In this document: positions 19,066-27,622 of the stretch, one piece after another | How positions within the stretch are numbered: position 1 is the stretch's first letter | Layout: each line of letters starts with the position of its first letter | NCBI GenBank assembly: GCA_009469675.1 | Contig: SSSZ01000046.1 | Location: forward strand, 1-64,000 | Direction: 5' to 3' | From: Azonexaceae bacterium | Lineage (GTDB): Bacteria; Pseudomonadota; Gammaproteobacteria; Burkholderiales; Rhodocyclaceae | Length of the DNA: 64,000 nt | Position numbers and translations under genes: made by a program | Notes under the pieces: model-generated | The model's database searches: none | What the model was told of the DNA's origin: nothing | What the model saw: only the letters and a program-made list of their open reading frames with translations

Positions 19066-19893
19066 TCAGGCACCGGCGCCGGGAACCCCGTCGGCCTGCG
19101 CCTTCATCAGGGACTCGGAAAAAAGAAAGCGTTCGAGTACCCAGGCCCGTAGTACCGGAACCACCTGATCCACCGCCTTGGCTTTGCCGGCCATGATATC
19201 CAGGTGGATCTGGACGCTTTCTTCGAGAATGCGGTTGTGCTCCTGCACCCGGCGGGCGATTTCTTCGGGACTGACCCGCTTGCGCCGCAACAGCGCTTCC
19301 TCGCTCTCCAGATAAAGGCGGACGATACGGCTGAGTTCGTTGAGCACATCGGCCACCGCCTCGGATTGCAGAACATCGCCGGGGCAGGCGATCAAGCGGT
19401 CGACAAGCTGAACGATGGCCTTGCGCTGGCTGTCGATCACCGGATCGCCGATTTTCAGCGCGTCGCTCCACAGCGAGTCCTGCACCGCCGACGGAGTCGC
19501 GGCGGCCAAACCGGGCAAAGGGTAGCGCCGCCGCACCAACTCGTCGCGGAACTGGTCGATGGCCCGCAGAACCTCCTGAGAGGCCGCCCTGAACGCCCCG
19601 GCGTCGGCCGCCCGGGCTGCCGCACCGCCGCTCTCCCGAAAAACCCGAACCATGGCCGCGGCAAAATAGTGAAAGCGGGCGTGGGCGGCGTCCAGATGCT
19701 GGTAGGACGGCAGGCCGGCGTAGGCCTTGCACGACGCTCCGCGCAACCACTGGCCGAGCCGGCAAGCCTCCTGGTCGGCGACCGTTTCGACACTATCGCC
19801 GGCGGCGGAGCCGGTCTCGACGCCGTCGATGACGAATTCGAGATGGAGGGCGAACATGCGGTGCCAGGCCTTGGCGGTTTCCAGGTCGAACAT
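19066..19893 (-). CDS. CZB zinc-sensing domain fused to a degenerate hemerythrin-like domain
   Basis: This 275-residue cytoplasmic protein starts with a CZB (chemoreceptor zinc-binding) domain whose 3His/1Cys ligands are all present: H17 (FALHLEF), C44 (CRLGQWL), H71 and H75 (HARFH). The C-terminal part (about 141-262) has the hemerythrin outline but key iron ligands are replaced: the usual IDxQH is IDSQR (157), the HFxxEE helix is LYLESEE, and the WLxxH helix is WVLER. CZB domains sense zinc or hypochlorite in chemoreceptors and diguanylate cyclases; here no output domain is fused. It lies 18 bases after a winged-helix gene on the same strand. Confidence 0.75.
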   Translation of the reverse strand: MFDLETAKAWHRMFALHLEFVIDGVETGSAAGDSVETVADQEACRLGQWLRGASCKAYAGLPSYQHLDAAHARFHYFAAAMVRVFRESGGAAARAADAGAFRAASQEVLRAIDQFRDELVRRRYPLPGLAAATPSAVQDSLWSDALKIGDPVIDSQRKAIVQLVDRLIACPGDVLQSEAVADVLNELSRIVRLYLESEEALLRRKRVSPEEIARRVQEHNRILEESVQIHLDIMAGKAKAVDQVVPVLRAWVLERFLFSESLMKAQADGVPGAGA

Positions 19894-19911
19894 CCTCAGC
19901 CCCTCCCCGCT

Positions 19912-20394
19912 TCAGGCCTTGGCTCTGACCTTGACCGGCACCCGGGCGAGGATTTCCTCCACCGCATCCGCCGTCTTCAAGAGGCGAAGCACCGATTCCC
20001 GCGTAAAGGCGCAGGCTTTGGCGTCGATGCCGGCCAGAGCAAAACGCCACCGGCCATCGAAAGTTTTTTCCACCTTGCCCCGAGACTCGAGGTGAAGTAG
20101 CTTACGCCGGACGGTTTCCCGGGGAAAACCGGTGATCTGGGCGAGGTCGGCCAGGCGAACCGGCTTGAGCCCCGATTCGTCGCCCACCGATCCGTTGGCC
20201 AGAACGGGGTCGGAACCCGGCGTCAGTAGCGGAGCAACATTGAGATGGGCCAGCGTCCCCCAGATGAAGACGCTGTCGAAATCCATATCCAACTCCAGGG
20301 TGATCCGGCGCATATGTTCAAGGATATGCCGGTTGGCCGTATAGGCGACCAGTGCGAAAGCCCGATCAAAACGCTCGTCGAAATTGTCGATCAT
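19912..20394 (-). CDS. winged-helix transcription regulator of unknown family
   Basis: A 160-residue protein with a MarR/IclR-like winged helix in its middle (about residues 75-125: VRLADLAQITGFPRETVRRKLLHLESRGKVEK) flanked by helices. The N-terminal part may mediate dimerisation. The start MIDNFDERFD at 20394 is chosen for a GGGGAG site nine bases upstream over a longer frame. It precedes the CZB-hemerythrin gene by 18 bases, so the pair are probably co-transcribed and could form a sensor and regulator. I do not recognise a named family. Confidence 0.6.
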   Translation of the reverse strand: MIDNFDERFDRAFALVAYTANRHILEHMRRITLELDMDFDSVFIWGTLAHLNVAPLLTPGSDPVLANGSVGDESGLKPVRLADLAQITGFPRETVRRKLLHLESRGKVEKTFDGRWRFALAGIDAKACAFTRESVLRLLKTADAVEEILARVPVKVRAKA

Positions 20395-20587
20395 CGCAAT
20401 CCGCTCCCCGTTCCCGGGATCGGGGCCGGAACCGCCCATCCATCGGGATTATCTAATTTAGTGATTCATTTTCCCGCGTTTTCCCTGATTGCGCCTGCCT
20501 CCAACGCCCAAATTGGGCATCGGCGCCACCCCCCGCGGACCGCCGAAAAAAGCGCGGCGACCCGCGCCCGGCATCGTCCCCGGCGGC

Positions 20588-21109
20588 CTAGCGGCCGATG
20601 TCTTCGATGGCGTCGAGCACCATGCTGGTGCCGATGGCGATGAGCAGGATGTCGGAGGCGACACGGACGTATTTATGGTCGCGGGGTGGCGGCGGCAGGT
20701 GCACCAGCAGATCGCGGGGCAAATCGTAGTAACGGAGATCGCCGGGCAGCGGCCGGCCCCGGGACCACTTCTTGGCCTGGCCCGGGGGCAGGCAGCCGTT
20801 GTGCTTCTTGGCCAAGCCCGGGGGACAGTTGCCGGAGCGGAATTCGGCGCCGTAGTAGTCGTGCACCTGGCGCCGGTCGCCGTCGCCGAAGCGAAAGCTG
20901 ATCGACCCCCGGCGGTCGTCGTCGCGGCGATCGTGCCGGCGATCGTCGCGCCGCTCGTCGTAGCGATCCTCATAACGCTCTTCGTGCTTGTTGCCGTGTT
21001 TGCCGCCCCCGGCCCAAGGCGGCGGATCGGCCAGGGCCGGGCCGGCGGCGCACACGCCCGCCAAGGCAGCGGCGAGCAGTCGGGAAATTATTGCGGTATG
21101 ACGCTTCAT
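20588..21109 (-). CDS. RcnB/CigR-like secreted protein
   Basis: A 173-residue protein with a signal peptide (cleavage near ALA, residue 27), a highly charged low-complexity stretch rich in Arg, Asp and His (about residues 38-67), and a C-terminal part with CPPGLAKKHNGCLPPGQAKKW followed by LLVHLPPPPRDHKYVRVASDILL, which is typical of the periplasmic RcnB/anti-virulence CigR superfamily. Such proteins are periplasmic and have been linked to metal homeostasis or virulence modulation. The start at 21109 has GGGAG six bases upstream. It appears monocistronic. Confidence 0.65.
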   Translation of the reverse strand: MKRHTAIISRLLAAALAGVCAAGPALADPPPWAGGGKHGNKHEERYEDRYDERRDDRRHDRRDDDRRGSISFRFGDGDRRQVHDYYGAEFRSGNCPPGLAKKHNGCLPPGQAKKWSRGRPLPGDLRYYDLPRDLLVHLPPPPRDHKYVRVASDILLIAIGTSMVLDAIEDIGR

Positions 21110-21274
21110 AGGAACTCCCATCGGTTTGAACAGGCGGGACATTTTCCCGCAAACATGCCGCCCACGCCGCAGTTTAGTGACTGCCCCCCCGGCCAACAAT
21201 AGCTTGGCCCGGCAAAAAGTTCGCCGCCAGCCGCGGTAGAATCCCGATTCCCGACGTCCACTCCGAATCCGACC

Positions 21275-22261
21275 ATGCGCCATCCAGCCGAAGTCCTGTT
21301 CGCGGGCGAAAAGCCCTTTCCCGTCCTGCCCGCCGTAGACCACTACGCGGGTTCCGAAAAGCTGATGAAGAAGGCCCTGCAACTCCAGCAGGAACTCGGC
21401 CCTATCTTCGACATCACCTGCGATTGCGAAGACGGCGCCCGGGCCGGCGCGGAGCGGGAGCACGCCGAAATGGCCGCGGCGGTCATCCTCTCCGACGACA
21501 ACCGCTTTCTCCGGGTGGGCGCCCGCATCCACGACGTCACCCATCCCCACTGGCGGCAGGATCTGGAAATCCTTGTCGGCCGGGCGGGCGGCCGCCTGCC
21601 TTTCCTGACCTTTCCCAAGCCCCGCAGCGCCGACGACGTACGCATCCAGATCGAGGCCCTGCGGGAATGCGAGCGGGACCACGCCATCGACCGGCGCATC
21701 CCGGTCCATGTGCTCATCGAAACCCACGGGGCGCTGCGCGAAGTCTGGGAGATCGCCGCACAACCCGGCGTCGAAAGCCTCGATTTCGGCCTCATGGACT
21801 TCGTTTCCGGGCACCACGGCGCCATCCCCGGCAGCGCCATGAAGAGTCCCAGCCAGTTCGACCACCCCCTGGTGGCCCGTGCCAAGGCGGAAATCGCCGC
21901 CGCCGCCCTGGCCAACGGCGTCGTTCCGTCCCACAACGTCACCACCGAATTGAAGGACATCGACACCATCCGCAACGACGCCCGCCGGGCCCGCGGCGAA
22001 TTCGGCTATCTGCGCATGTGGAGCATCCATCCCAACCAGATCGTTCCCATCGTCGAGGCCATGCGTCCGGATTTCTCTGAAGTACAGAGCGCCGGCGAAA
22101 TCCTCACCGCCGCCCAGGACAACGACTGGGGACCGATCCAGCACGAAGGCAAGCTGCACGACCGGGCTTCCTACCGTTATTACTGGGAACTCCTCAAGCG
22201 CGCCCAGGTGACCGGCATGGAACTCCCGGCCGGCCTGGCGGCACGTTTCTTCCCGGCGTAA
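21275..22261 (+). CDS. HpcH/HpaI aldolase/citrate lyase (CitE-like) family protein
   Basis: A 328-residue CitE-like C-C lyase of the malyl-CoA/citramalyl-CoA lyase superfamily. Motifs: ITCDCEDGARAG with the acidic Mg-binding segment, FLTFPKPRSADD, VLIETHGALREVWEIAA, LDFGLMDFVSGHHGAIPGSAM and the C-terminal RMWSIHPNQIVPIVEAM typical of the family. It probably acts on an acyl-CoA thioester of a dicarboxylic hydroxy acid; the exact substrate cannot be assigned. It precedes truC by 36 bases. Its position near mdh, sdh and the CoA-metabolism gene at 23641 is compatible with a dicarboxylate role. Confidence 0.75.
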   Translation: MRHPAEVLFAGEKPFPVLPAVDHYAGSEKLMKKALQLQQELGPIFDITCDCEDGARAGAEREHAEMAAAVILSDDNRFLRVGARIHDVTHPHWRQDLEILVGRAGGRLPFLTFPKPRSADDVRIQIEALRECERDHAIDRRIPVHVLIETHGALREVWEIAAQPGVESLDFGLMDFVSGHHGAIPGSAMKSPSQFDHPLVARAKAEIAAAALANGVVPSHNVTTELKDIDTIRNDARRARGEFGYLRMWSIHPNQIVPIVEAMRPDFSEVQSAGEILTAAQDNDWGPIQHEGKLHDRASYRYYWELLKRAQVTGMELPAGLAARFFPA

Positions 22262-22297
22262 AAGCGGTCCGGCGGCAGCTCCGCCGCCGGCAGGCCC

Positions 22298-23014
22298 ATG
22301 CTGCCCATCCTCTACCGCGACGACCACCTGGTCGCCGTCCACAAGCCGGCCGGGCTGCTCGTCCATCGCACCCAACTCGACCGGCACGAGACGCGCTTCG
22401 CGGTGCAGCTGCTGCGCGACCAGATCGGCCGCCGGGTGTGGGCTACCCACCGGCTCGACAAAGGCACCTCGGGCGTTCTTCTCTTCGCCCTCGACCCGGA
22501 AACGGCGGGACTGATCGGCCGCCAGTTCGAGGCCGGAACGGTGGAGAAAACCTATGTCGCCGTGGTCCGCGGCCATCCGCCGGAAACCGGCCTGATCGAC
22601 CACCCGCTGTCCCGCCCGGCCGACGACTACGAGTCCGCCGCCGCCGACCGCCCGTCCCAGCCCGCCGTCACGCGCTTTCGCCGGCTGGCCTGCTTCGAAC
22701 TACCCTGCCGGGTGGACCGCTACCTGACCAGCCGCTACGCCTACCTCGAACTCCACCCGGAAACCGGCCGCCGCCACCAGCTGCGCCGCCACCTCAAACA
22801 CATCGCCCACCCCATCATCGGCGACGCCACCTATGGCAAGGGCCGCCACAATCGGCTCTTCGCCGAATTGTTCGGACAGCCGAGACTCCTCCTGGCGTGC
22901 ACCCGGCTGGTCTGGCGGCACCCCGTCGACGGCCGGCTGGTAGACGTAAAAACGCCAGTGTCCGGCGATTTCGCCGCCACACTGGCGCAGTTGGGCTGGA
23001 AAGACGCTCAATAG
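22298..23014 (+). CDS. truC: tRNA pseudouridine(65) synthase TruC-like
   Basis: A 238-residue RluA-family pseudouridine synthase without an S4 domain. The catalytic motif HRLDKGTSGVLLF (Asp about residue 54) and the family segments VVRGHPPETG, ETGRRHQLRRHLKHIAHPIIGD and ARTRLVW-like (here ACTRLVW) are visible. The HRLDKGTSG form and the short length fit TruC, which modifies U65 of tRNAs; RluA-type activity on rRNA is the alternative. Its 3' end overlaps the convergent CBS gene by seven bases. Confidence 0.82.
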   Translation: MLPILYRDDHLVAVHKPAGLLVHRTQLDRHETRFAVQLLRDQIGRRVWATHRLDKGTSGVLLFALDPETAGLIGRQFEAGTVEKTYVAVVRGHPPETGLIDHPLSRPADDYESAAADRPSQPAVTRFRRLACFELPCRVDRYLTSRYAYLELHPETGRRHQLRRHLKHIAHPIIGDATYGKGRHNRLFAELFGQPRLLLACTRLVWRHPVDGRLVDVKTPVSGDFAATLAQLGWKDAQ

Positions 23015-23448
23015 CCGATCGAGGTTTCCAGTTCTTCCTGGCGCTTGATCTCCCGTTCCAGTTCCAGCATGTCCTGGCCGAGCGCATCCCGGGCCGAAAC
23101 CATGCCCAGGGGCAGGCCGTTGTCGTCCACCACCGGAACGTGGCGGAAACCGCCTTCGGCCATCATGTGGAGCGCGTAGGCCAGGGGCTGGGCGGCGCGG
23201 ATGGTCTGGAGATCCGCCACCATGACCTTGGCGACCGTGGTCTTGTCCGGGTCGAGCGACGCGGCGAGCACCTTGGTCAAGGCGTCGCGCTCGGTGAAGA
23301 TGCCGGCGATGCGGCCTTTTTCCACCACCAGGACGGCGCCGATCTTCTTCTCGACCATCAGCCGGCAGGCATCGCGGACGGTCATATCCTTGGTTGCCGT
23401 AACCAGGGTGCGGCCGGCAATGATTTCACTGATAAGCCTTCTTGGCAT
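23008..23448 (-). CDS. tandem CBS-domain protein
   Basis: A 146-residue cytoplasmic protein made of two CBS domains (about residues 8-65 and 75-130; motifs VRDACRLMVEKKIGAVLVV, GIFTERDAL and FRHVPVVDDNGLPLGMVSARDAL) plus a short C-terminal helix. CBS pairs bind adenine nucleotides and regulate other proteins; this stand-alone form is common in betaproteobacteria and has no assigned partner. The start at 23448 has GAGGAG upstream, so longer in-frame starts are rejected. Confidence 0.85.
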   Translation of the reverse strand: MPRRLISEIIAGRTLVTATKDMTVRDACRLMVEKKIGAVLVVEKGRIAGIFTERDALTKVLAASLDPDKTTVAKVMVADLQTIRAAQPLAYALHMMAEGGFRHVPVVDDNGLPLGMVSARDALGQDMLELEREIKRQEELETSIGY

Positions 23449-23569
23449 GATTGTCTCCTCTTCGGGGTTTGATCTCGACCACACCCCACACCCACCTGGT
23501 GCGCGAGTAATCATGCTTTCATGGTGGCCGACTTCCCGGCCGAATGCAAGCCTCGCGGGTACCCGGCGC

Positions 23570-23641
23570 TCAGCCGGAACGGATGACGGCGATGACGATG
23601 AGGGCGAAAATGACCAGGAAGCCGACGAGTTCGATGTTCAT
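23570..23641 (-). CDS. putative 23-residue single-helix membrane peptide
   Basis: The ATG (23641-23639) overlaps the stop of the isomerase gene in a TGATG junction and opens a 23-codon frame, MNIELVGFLVIFALIVIAVI plus RSG, ending at TGA. The peptide is one hydrophobic helix with a short basic tail. Translation would rely on coupling because no separate ribosome site is visible. It is too small to place in a family; it could be a chance frame, but its shape and coupling are suggestive. Confidence 0.4.
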   Translation of the reverse strand: MNIELVGFLVIFALIVIAVIRSG

Positions 23642-24468
23642 CAGTCGGCGAACTCGGGCCGGCGGCCCTCCCGGCGGGCCTTGACGGCCTCGTCCAGGTC
23701 GGCGGAAAGAAGCATGGCGGCGTTCCAGGCGGCGACGAAATGGAGTCCGTCGGCGACGCTGTGGTCGCGGCTGTAGTTGGCCACTTCCTTGATTCCCCGT
23801 ACGGCCAGGGGCGAGCGGGCGGCAATGGCAAGGGCCAGTTCGGCCACCCCGGCCTGCAGTTCGGCCGGCCCCGGAAAGACCCGGTTGACCAGCCCCAGGG
23901 CGGCGGCTTCGGGGGCATCGACATTGCGCCCGGTGTAGGCCAGTTCCCGCGCCATGCCTTCGCCGACGAGGCGCGGCAGGCGCTGCAGGGTGCCGACGTC
24001 GGCGACCATGGCGAGATCGATTTCGCGCACCGAAAACACCGCATCGGCGGCGGCATAACGCATGTCGCAGCAGGTCACCAGATCGAGGGCACCCCCCACG
24101 CAGGCGCCGTGGATGGCCGCCAGCACCGGCTTGCGACAGCGTTCCACGGCGCTGAGGCAGTCCTGCAGATCGAGGATCAGGCGGCGCAGGGCTTCCCGGC
24201 TGCGCGCCCCGTCCGGATGGGCGATGCGGCGGGCCACCCCGGCCAGCATCTCGAGGTCGATGCCGGCACAGAAATGGCGCCCGGCCCCGGAAAGCACCGC
24301 AACCCGCGCCGCCGGCGTCGCGTCGACCCACTCGAAGGCGGCCCGGATTTCCCGCCACATGGCCTCGTTCATGGCATTGGAACTCTGCGGCCGATTGAGT
24401 TGCACGTCGGCGACCCCGGCGGCAAGGGTGACGGTCAGGGTGTCGAAGCCCGGCGGGTTGGCGGTCAT
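23641..24468 (-). CDS. delta(3,5)-delta(2,4)-dienoyl-CoA isomerase (crotonase superfamily)
   Basis: A 275-residue crotonase-fold enzyme. The oxyanion-hole segments HFCAGIDL and IHGACVGGALDLVTCCDMRY and the stretch FSVREIDLAMVADVGTLQRLP match eukaryotic ECH1-type dienoyl-CoA isomerases, including the Asp in GALDL and the Glu and Asp in VREIDLAMVAD that define this activity. It would shift double bonds during beta-oxidation of unsaturated fatty acids with odd-position bonds. The start MTANPPGFDTL at 24468 is favoured by family length. It is divergent from prsT. Confidence 0.82.
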   Translation of the reverse strand: MTANPPGFDTLTVTLAAGVADVQLNRPQSSNAMNEAMWREIRAAFEWVDATPAARVAVLSGAGRHFCAGIDLEMLAGVARRIAHPDGARSREALRRLILDLQDCLSAVERCRKPVLAAIHGACVGGALDLVTCCDMRYAAADAVFSVREIDLAMVADVGTLQRLPRLVGEGMARELAYTGRNVDAPEAAALGLVNRVFPGPAELQAGVAELALAIAARSPLAVRGIKEVANYSRDHSVADGLHFVAAWNAAMLLSADLDEAVKARREGRRPEFAD

Positions 24469-24613
24469 GGCGAATTTCCCGGAAAGATGTAGGGATGGAT
24501 TATGCCCAAGCCGCGACGCCATCCTCGAAAAACCATTCTAAAATCATCCCAACCGCAAAGACCGACCGCCCCCGCCGTAAAGTAATTCACAGCCACGGGC
24601 GGCGGGCGAATCC

Positions 24614-24619
24614 TATAAT
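24614..24619 (+). promoter_or_regulatory. candidate -10 element for prsT
   Basis: TATAAT lies 46 bases upstream of the prsT start in the 197-base divergent gap with the isomerase gene. No convincing -35 box at standard spacing was found. Confidence 0.3.
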
Positions 24620-24665
24620 CGGCCATCCGCCCCTGCCGGGCGCCAGAATCCGGGACCAGCATCCG

Positions 24666-27458
24666 ATGCGCAGAATTTTCCTCTCACTGATCGCCGCCGG
24701 CCTCGTCGGCAATGCTTTCGCCGCCGATCCCAAGGCCTCGCGTTACTACGAAGACGCCCTCAAGCGTTACGAAAAGAACGACATGGCCGGTGCCGTCATC
24801 CAGTTGAAGAACGTCCTCCAGATCGACAACCGCATGCTGGCCGCCCACCTGCTGATGGGCAAGGCGCTGCTCCAGACCGGCGATCTGCCGGCCGCCGAGG
24901 CGGCGTTCGAAGAAGCGCTCAGGCTGGGCGTCAGCCGCGCCGAAGTCCTGCTCCCCCTGGCCCAGGTCTATCTATTGCAGGGAAAATACGAAACCCTGCT
25001 CGAACGCGTCACCACCGAAGGACTCCCGCCGCTGATCCAGGCCGATGTCCTGGTCGCCCGGGCCAACGCCCAGAGCGAGCGGGGAAACCGCGTCGCCGCG
25101 ACCCGCCTTCTGGAGGAAGCCAAGGCCCTCGACGCCAATTCGCTCAAGGTCCGGCTGGCCCAGGCCACGCTGCTCATTCGCAGCGGCGATCTGGGACAGG
25201 CGACGGCCATTACCGACGACGCGATCCGCATGTATCCCAACGATGCGACGGCGTGGAACACCCGGGCCTCGATCCTGCACCTCAAGAACGACATTCCCGG
25301 AGCCCTCGCCGCCTACGCCAAATCGCTGTCGCTGAACGCCAAATACGCCGACGCGAGAATCGCCCGGGCGGGTTTGCTCATCGACGTCGGCCGCTTCGAC
25401 GACGCCGATCGCGAGGTCAAGGAGCTGCAGGAGGTCGCCCCGGACGATCCCCGGGCCGCCTACCTCCGCTCGGTAATCGCCGCCAACCGGGGGGACACCG
25501 AAACGGTCAAACGCTCGCTCAACCAGATTGTCGATTTTCTCGATCCCGTGCCGCCCAACGTCCTGGCCGCCAACCGGCAAATGCTCTTTCTCGTGGGTCT
25601 GGCCCATTTCGGACTCGCCAACCAGGAAAAGGCCCTCGACTATCTCTCCGCCTATCTCCGGCAATACCCGGGCGATCCCGGCGCGACCAAACTCCTCGCC
25701 AGCCTGCACCTGGAACGGGGCGACCGCACCCGCGTCATATCGCTCCTCGAACCCCTGCTGCGTTCGGCTCCCAACGACCCCCGCGCACTTTCCCTGCTGG
25801 CCAGCGCCTACATGCAGGAACGCAACTACCGCATGGCCTCGGAACTGCTGGACCGGGCCGTCAAGCTCTCCGGCAGCGATGCCGGAATCCGCACCGATTT
25901 TGGCCTCAGCCTGATGGGAAGCGGCCGTTCGGATTCCGGCCTGGAACAACTGCAGCAGGTCTTTCTCAAAGACCCCAAGCAATCCCGCGCCGCCCTGGCC
26001 CTGGCGACCCTCTACCTGAAATCGGGGCAGGCCAAGCGCGCCCAGGAAGTAATCGAAACCCTCATCAAGAACGACCAGGGCAACCTGACGGCGCTGAACA
26101 TGCTCGGCATCATTCGCCTGGCCGCCGGCGACCGCCCCGGCGCCCGCAAGGCGTTCGACCAGGTCGTCGCCAAGGATGCCGGCTATCAGGCGGCGATCCT
26201 CAATCTAGCCCGCATCGACATCGCCGAAGGCAAGCCGGCGGCGGCGCGATCCCGCCTCGACAAGCTGCTGCGCAGCGACGCCAAGAATATCGAGGCGATG
26301 GCCGAATTCGCGAGCATCGAAGAAAAGGCGGGCAACGCCACGGAAGCCATCCGCTGGCTGGAAAAGGTGCGCGACGAACCGACCGGCGCGGTGCGGGGCG
26401 CAATCATGCTGGCCGCCCTCCATATGCGCTTGGGCAGCCCGGACAAGGCGCTGGCGGTGGCCAAGGACGCCGTGGCAAAAGCCCCCGACAATCTGGTGGC
26501 GCTGGCCAGCCTGATCCAGGCCCAGCTTGCCCTGGGCGACCGCCGGGGGGCCCGCCAGACCCTCGTCGACATGACCCGCTACGCCAACTACGACCCGGAC
26601 GCCCAACTGGAAGTCGCCAAATTGCAGATGGCGGCAGGCAACGACTCGGGCGCGATCTACAGCCTGGACAAGGCGCTCAGTTCCCGCCCCGCCTACCTCC
26701 CGGCCCTGGCGCTCTACGCCGAAATCCATATCGCCAAGAAGGATTTCGCCAAAGCCGAGCAGCGCATCAAGATAATCGGCGACACCTTCCCCGCCAGCCA
26801 TCTCACGACCCGCCTCCAGGGCGACCTGACCTACGCCCGGGGGCAATATGCCGCCGCCTTGGGCAACTATCTGGCCGTCCAGAAAAAAGACAATAGCCCG
26901 GAAATCGCGCTGCGCATCTATCAAGCCCAATCAGCCAGCGGCGACGGTCAAAAGGGCCTCGGCCTCCTGGAAAAATGGAGCCGCGACAACCCCAATCACC
27001 TTGCGGTGCTGCGCACCATCGCCGAAGCCCATCTGCGGGCCAGGAACCTCACCGCCGCCCGAACCGCCTTCGAACACTTGCTCAAATTGCTGCCCGACGA
27101 CCCCTACACGCTGAACAACCTGGCCCAAACGGCCTTGCGGCAAAACGACAAAGCCGCCTTGGGGTTCGCCGAGCGGGCCTATGCCGTACGCCCCAACGAT
27201 CCCGTCGTGATCGACACCCTGGGTTGGGTACTCGTCCGCAGCGGCCAGCTCGATCGGGGACTGGCCTATCTGCGCGACGCCCGCCTGCGCCACGCGACCG
27301 ATCCCGAAATCCGCTATCACCTGGCGGCGGCATTGCAGCAGAGCGGGCGGCGGACCGAGGCACGGGAGGAACTCGACTACGCACTGCAAAGCGGCGTCAA
27401 TTTTGACGGCATCGACGAGGCAAGAAAATTGAAGCAGGAATTAAGCAAACAACCTTAG
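24666..27458 (+). CDS. prsT: PEP-CTERM system TPR-repeat protein PrsT
   Basis: A 930-residue protein with a signal peptide (cleavage near AFA, residue 19) followed by about 25 tandem TPR-like helical repeats to the C-terminus (recurrent patterns such as LAAHLLMGKALLQTGDLPAAEAAFEEAL). Length and architecture fit PrsT, the putative lipoprotein or periplasmic TPR protein that accompanies XrtA/EpsH exosortase and exopolysaccharide loci. Here it stands apart from prsK, prsR and exosortase genes, which are not in the window. The first residues lack a clear lipobox. A PEP-CTERM substrate gene follows after 164 bases. Confidence 0.85.
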   Translation: MRRIFLSLIAAGLVGNAFAADPKASRYYEDALKRYEKNDMAGAVIQLKNVLQIDNRMLAAHLLMGKALLQTGDLPAAEAAFEEALRLGVSRAEVLLPLAQVYLLQGKYETLLERVTTEGLPPLIQADVLVARANAQSERGNRVAATRLLEEAKALDANSLKVRLAQATLLIRSGDLGQATAITDDAIRMYPNDATAWNTRASILHLKNDIPGALAAYAKSLSLNAKYADARIARAGLLIDVGRFDDADREVKELQEVAPDDPRAAYLRSVIAANRGDTETVKRSLNQIVDFLDPVPPNVLAANRQMLFLVGLAHFGLANQEKALDYLSAYLRQYPGDPGATKLLASLHLERGDRTRVISLLEPLLRSAPNDPRALSLLASAYMQERNYRMASELLDRAVKLSGSDAGIRTDFGLSLMGSGRSDSGLEQLQQVFLKDPKQSRAALALATLYLKSGQAKRAQEVIETLIKNDQGNLTALNMLGIIRLAAGDRPGARKAFDQVVAKDAGYQAAILNLARIDIAEGKPAAARSRLDKLLRSDAKNIEAMAEFASIEEKAGNATEAIRWLEKVRDEPTGAVRGAIMLAALHMRLGSPDKALAVAKDAVAKAPDNLVALASLIQAQLALGDRRGARQTLVDMTRYANYDPDAQLEVAKLQMAAGNDSGAIYSLDKALSSRPAYLPALALYAEIHIAKKDFAKAEQRIKIIGDTFPASHLTTRLQGDLTYARGQYAAALGNYLAVQKKDNSPEIALRIYQAQSASGDGQKGLGLLEKWSRDNPNHLAVLRTIAEAHLRARNLTAARTAFEHLLKLLPDDPYTLNNLAQTALRQNDKAALGFAERAYAVRPNDPVVIDTLGWVLVRSGQLDRGLAYLRDARLRHATDPEIRYHLAAALQQSGRRTEAREELDYALQSGVNFDGIDEARKLKQELSKQP

Positions 27459-27549
27459 CGCCATGTATCTGTGTCGGAAATTTTGACACTCCCAAGGCAA
27501 CTTGGCGGATAGAAAATTCAATCAATTGATTTTAAACAATAAAAAAACA

Positions 27550-27565
27550 TGGCCCAACTATTGCT
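27550..27565 (+). promoter_or_regulatory. sigma-54 (RpoN) promoter of the PEP-CTERM gene
   Basis: TGGCCCAACTATTGCT fits the consensus TGGCACG-N4-TTGCW with exact -24 GG to -12 GC spacing and lies 58 bases upstream of the PEP-CTERM start. PEP-CTERM genes are commonly under RpoN control through PrsK/PrsR, so the match is functionally sensible. The AT-rich stretch upstream (27500-27548) could hold an activator site. Confidence 0.82.
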
Positions 27566-27622
27566 TAATGAGTACCAAGTTAAATCTGGTCCCAGTGCCA
27601 CGAATCGAAAGAGAGAGACTCC

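Noticed and set aside
24586-24619. Sigma-70 promoter for prsT using TTCACA as -35
   Set aside because: The spacing to TATAAT is 22 bases, too long for a standard promoter; only the -10 is listed, with low confidence.
27492-27505. Small hairpin CCAAG/CTTGG after prsT
   Set aside because: The stem is five pairs with no T-tract, so it was not called a terminator.
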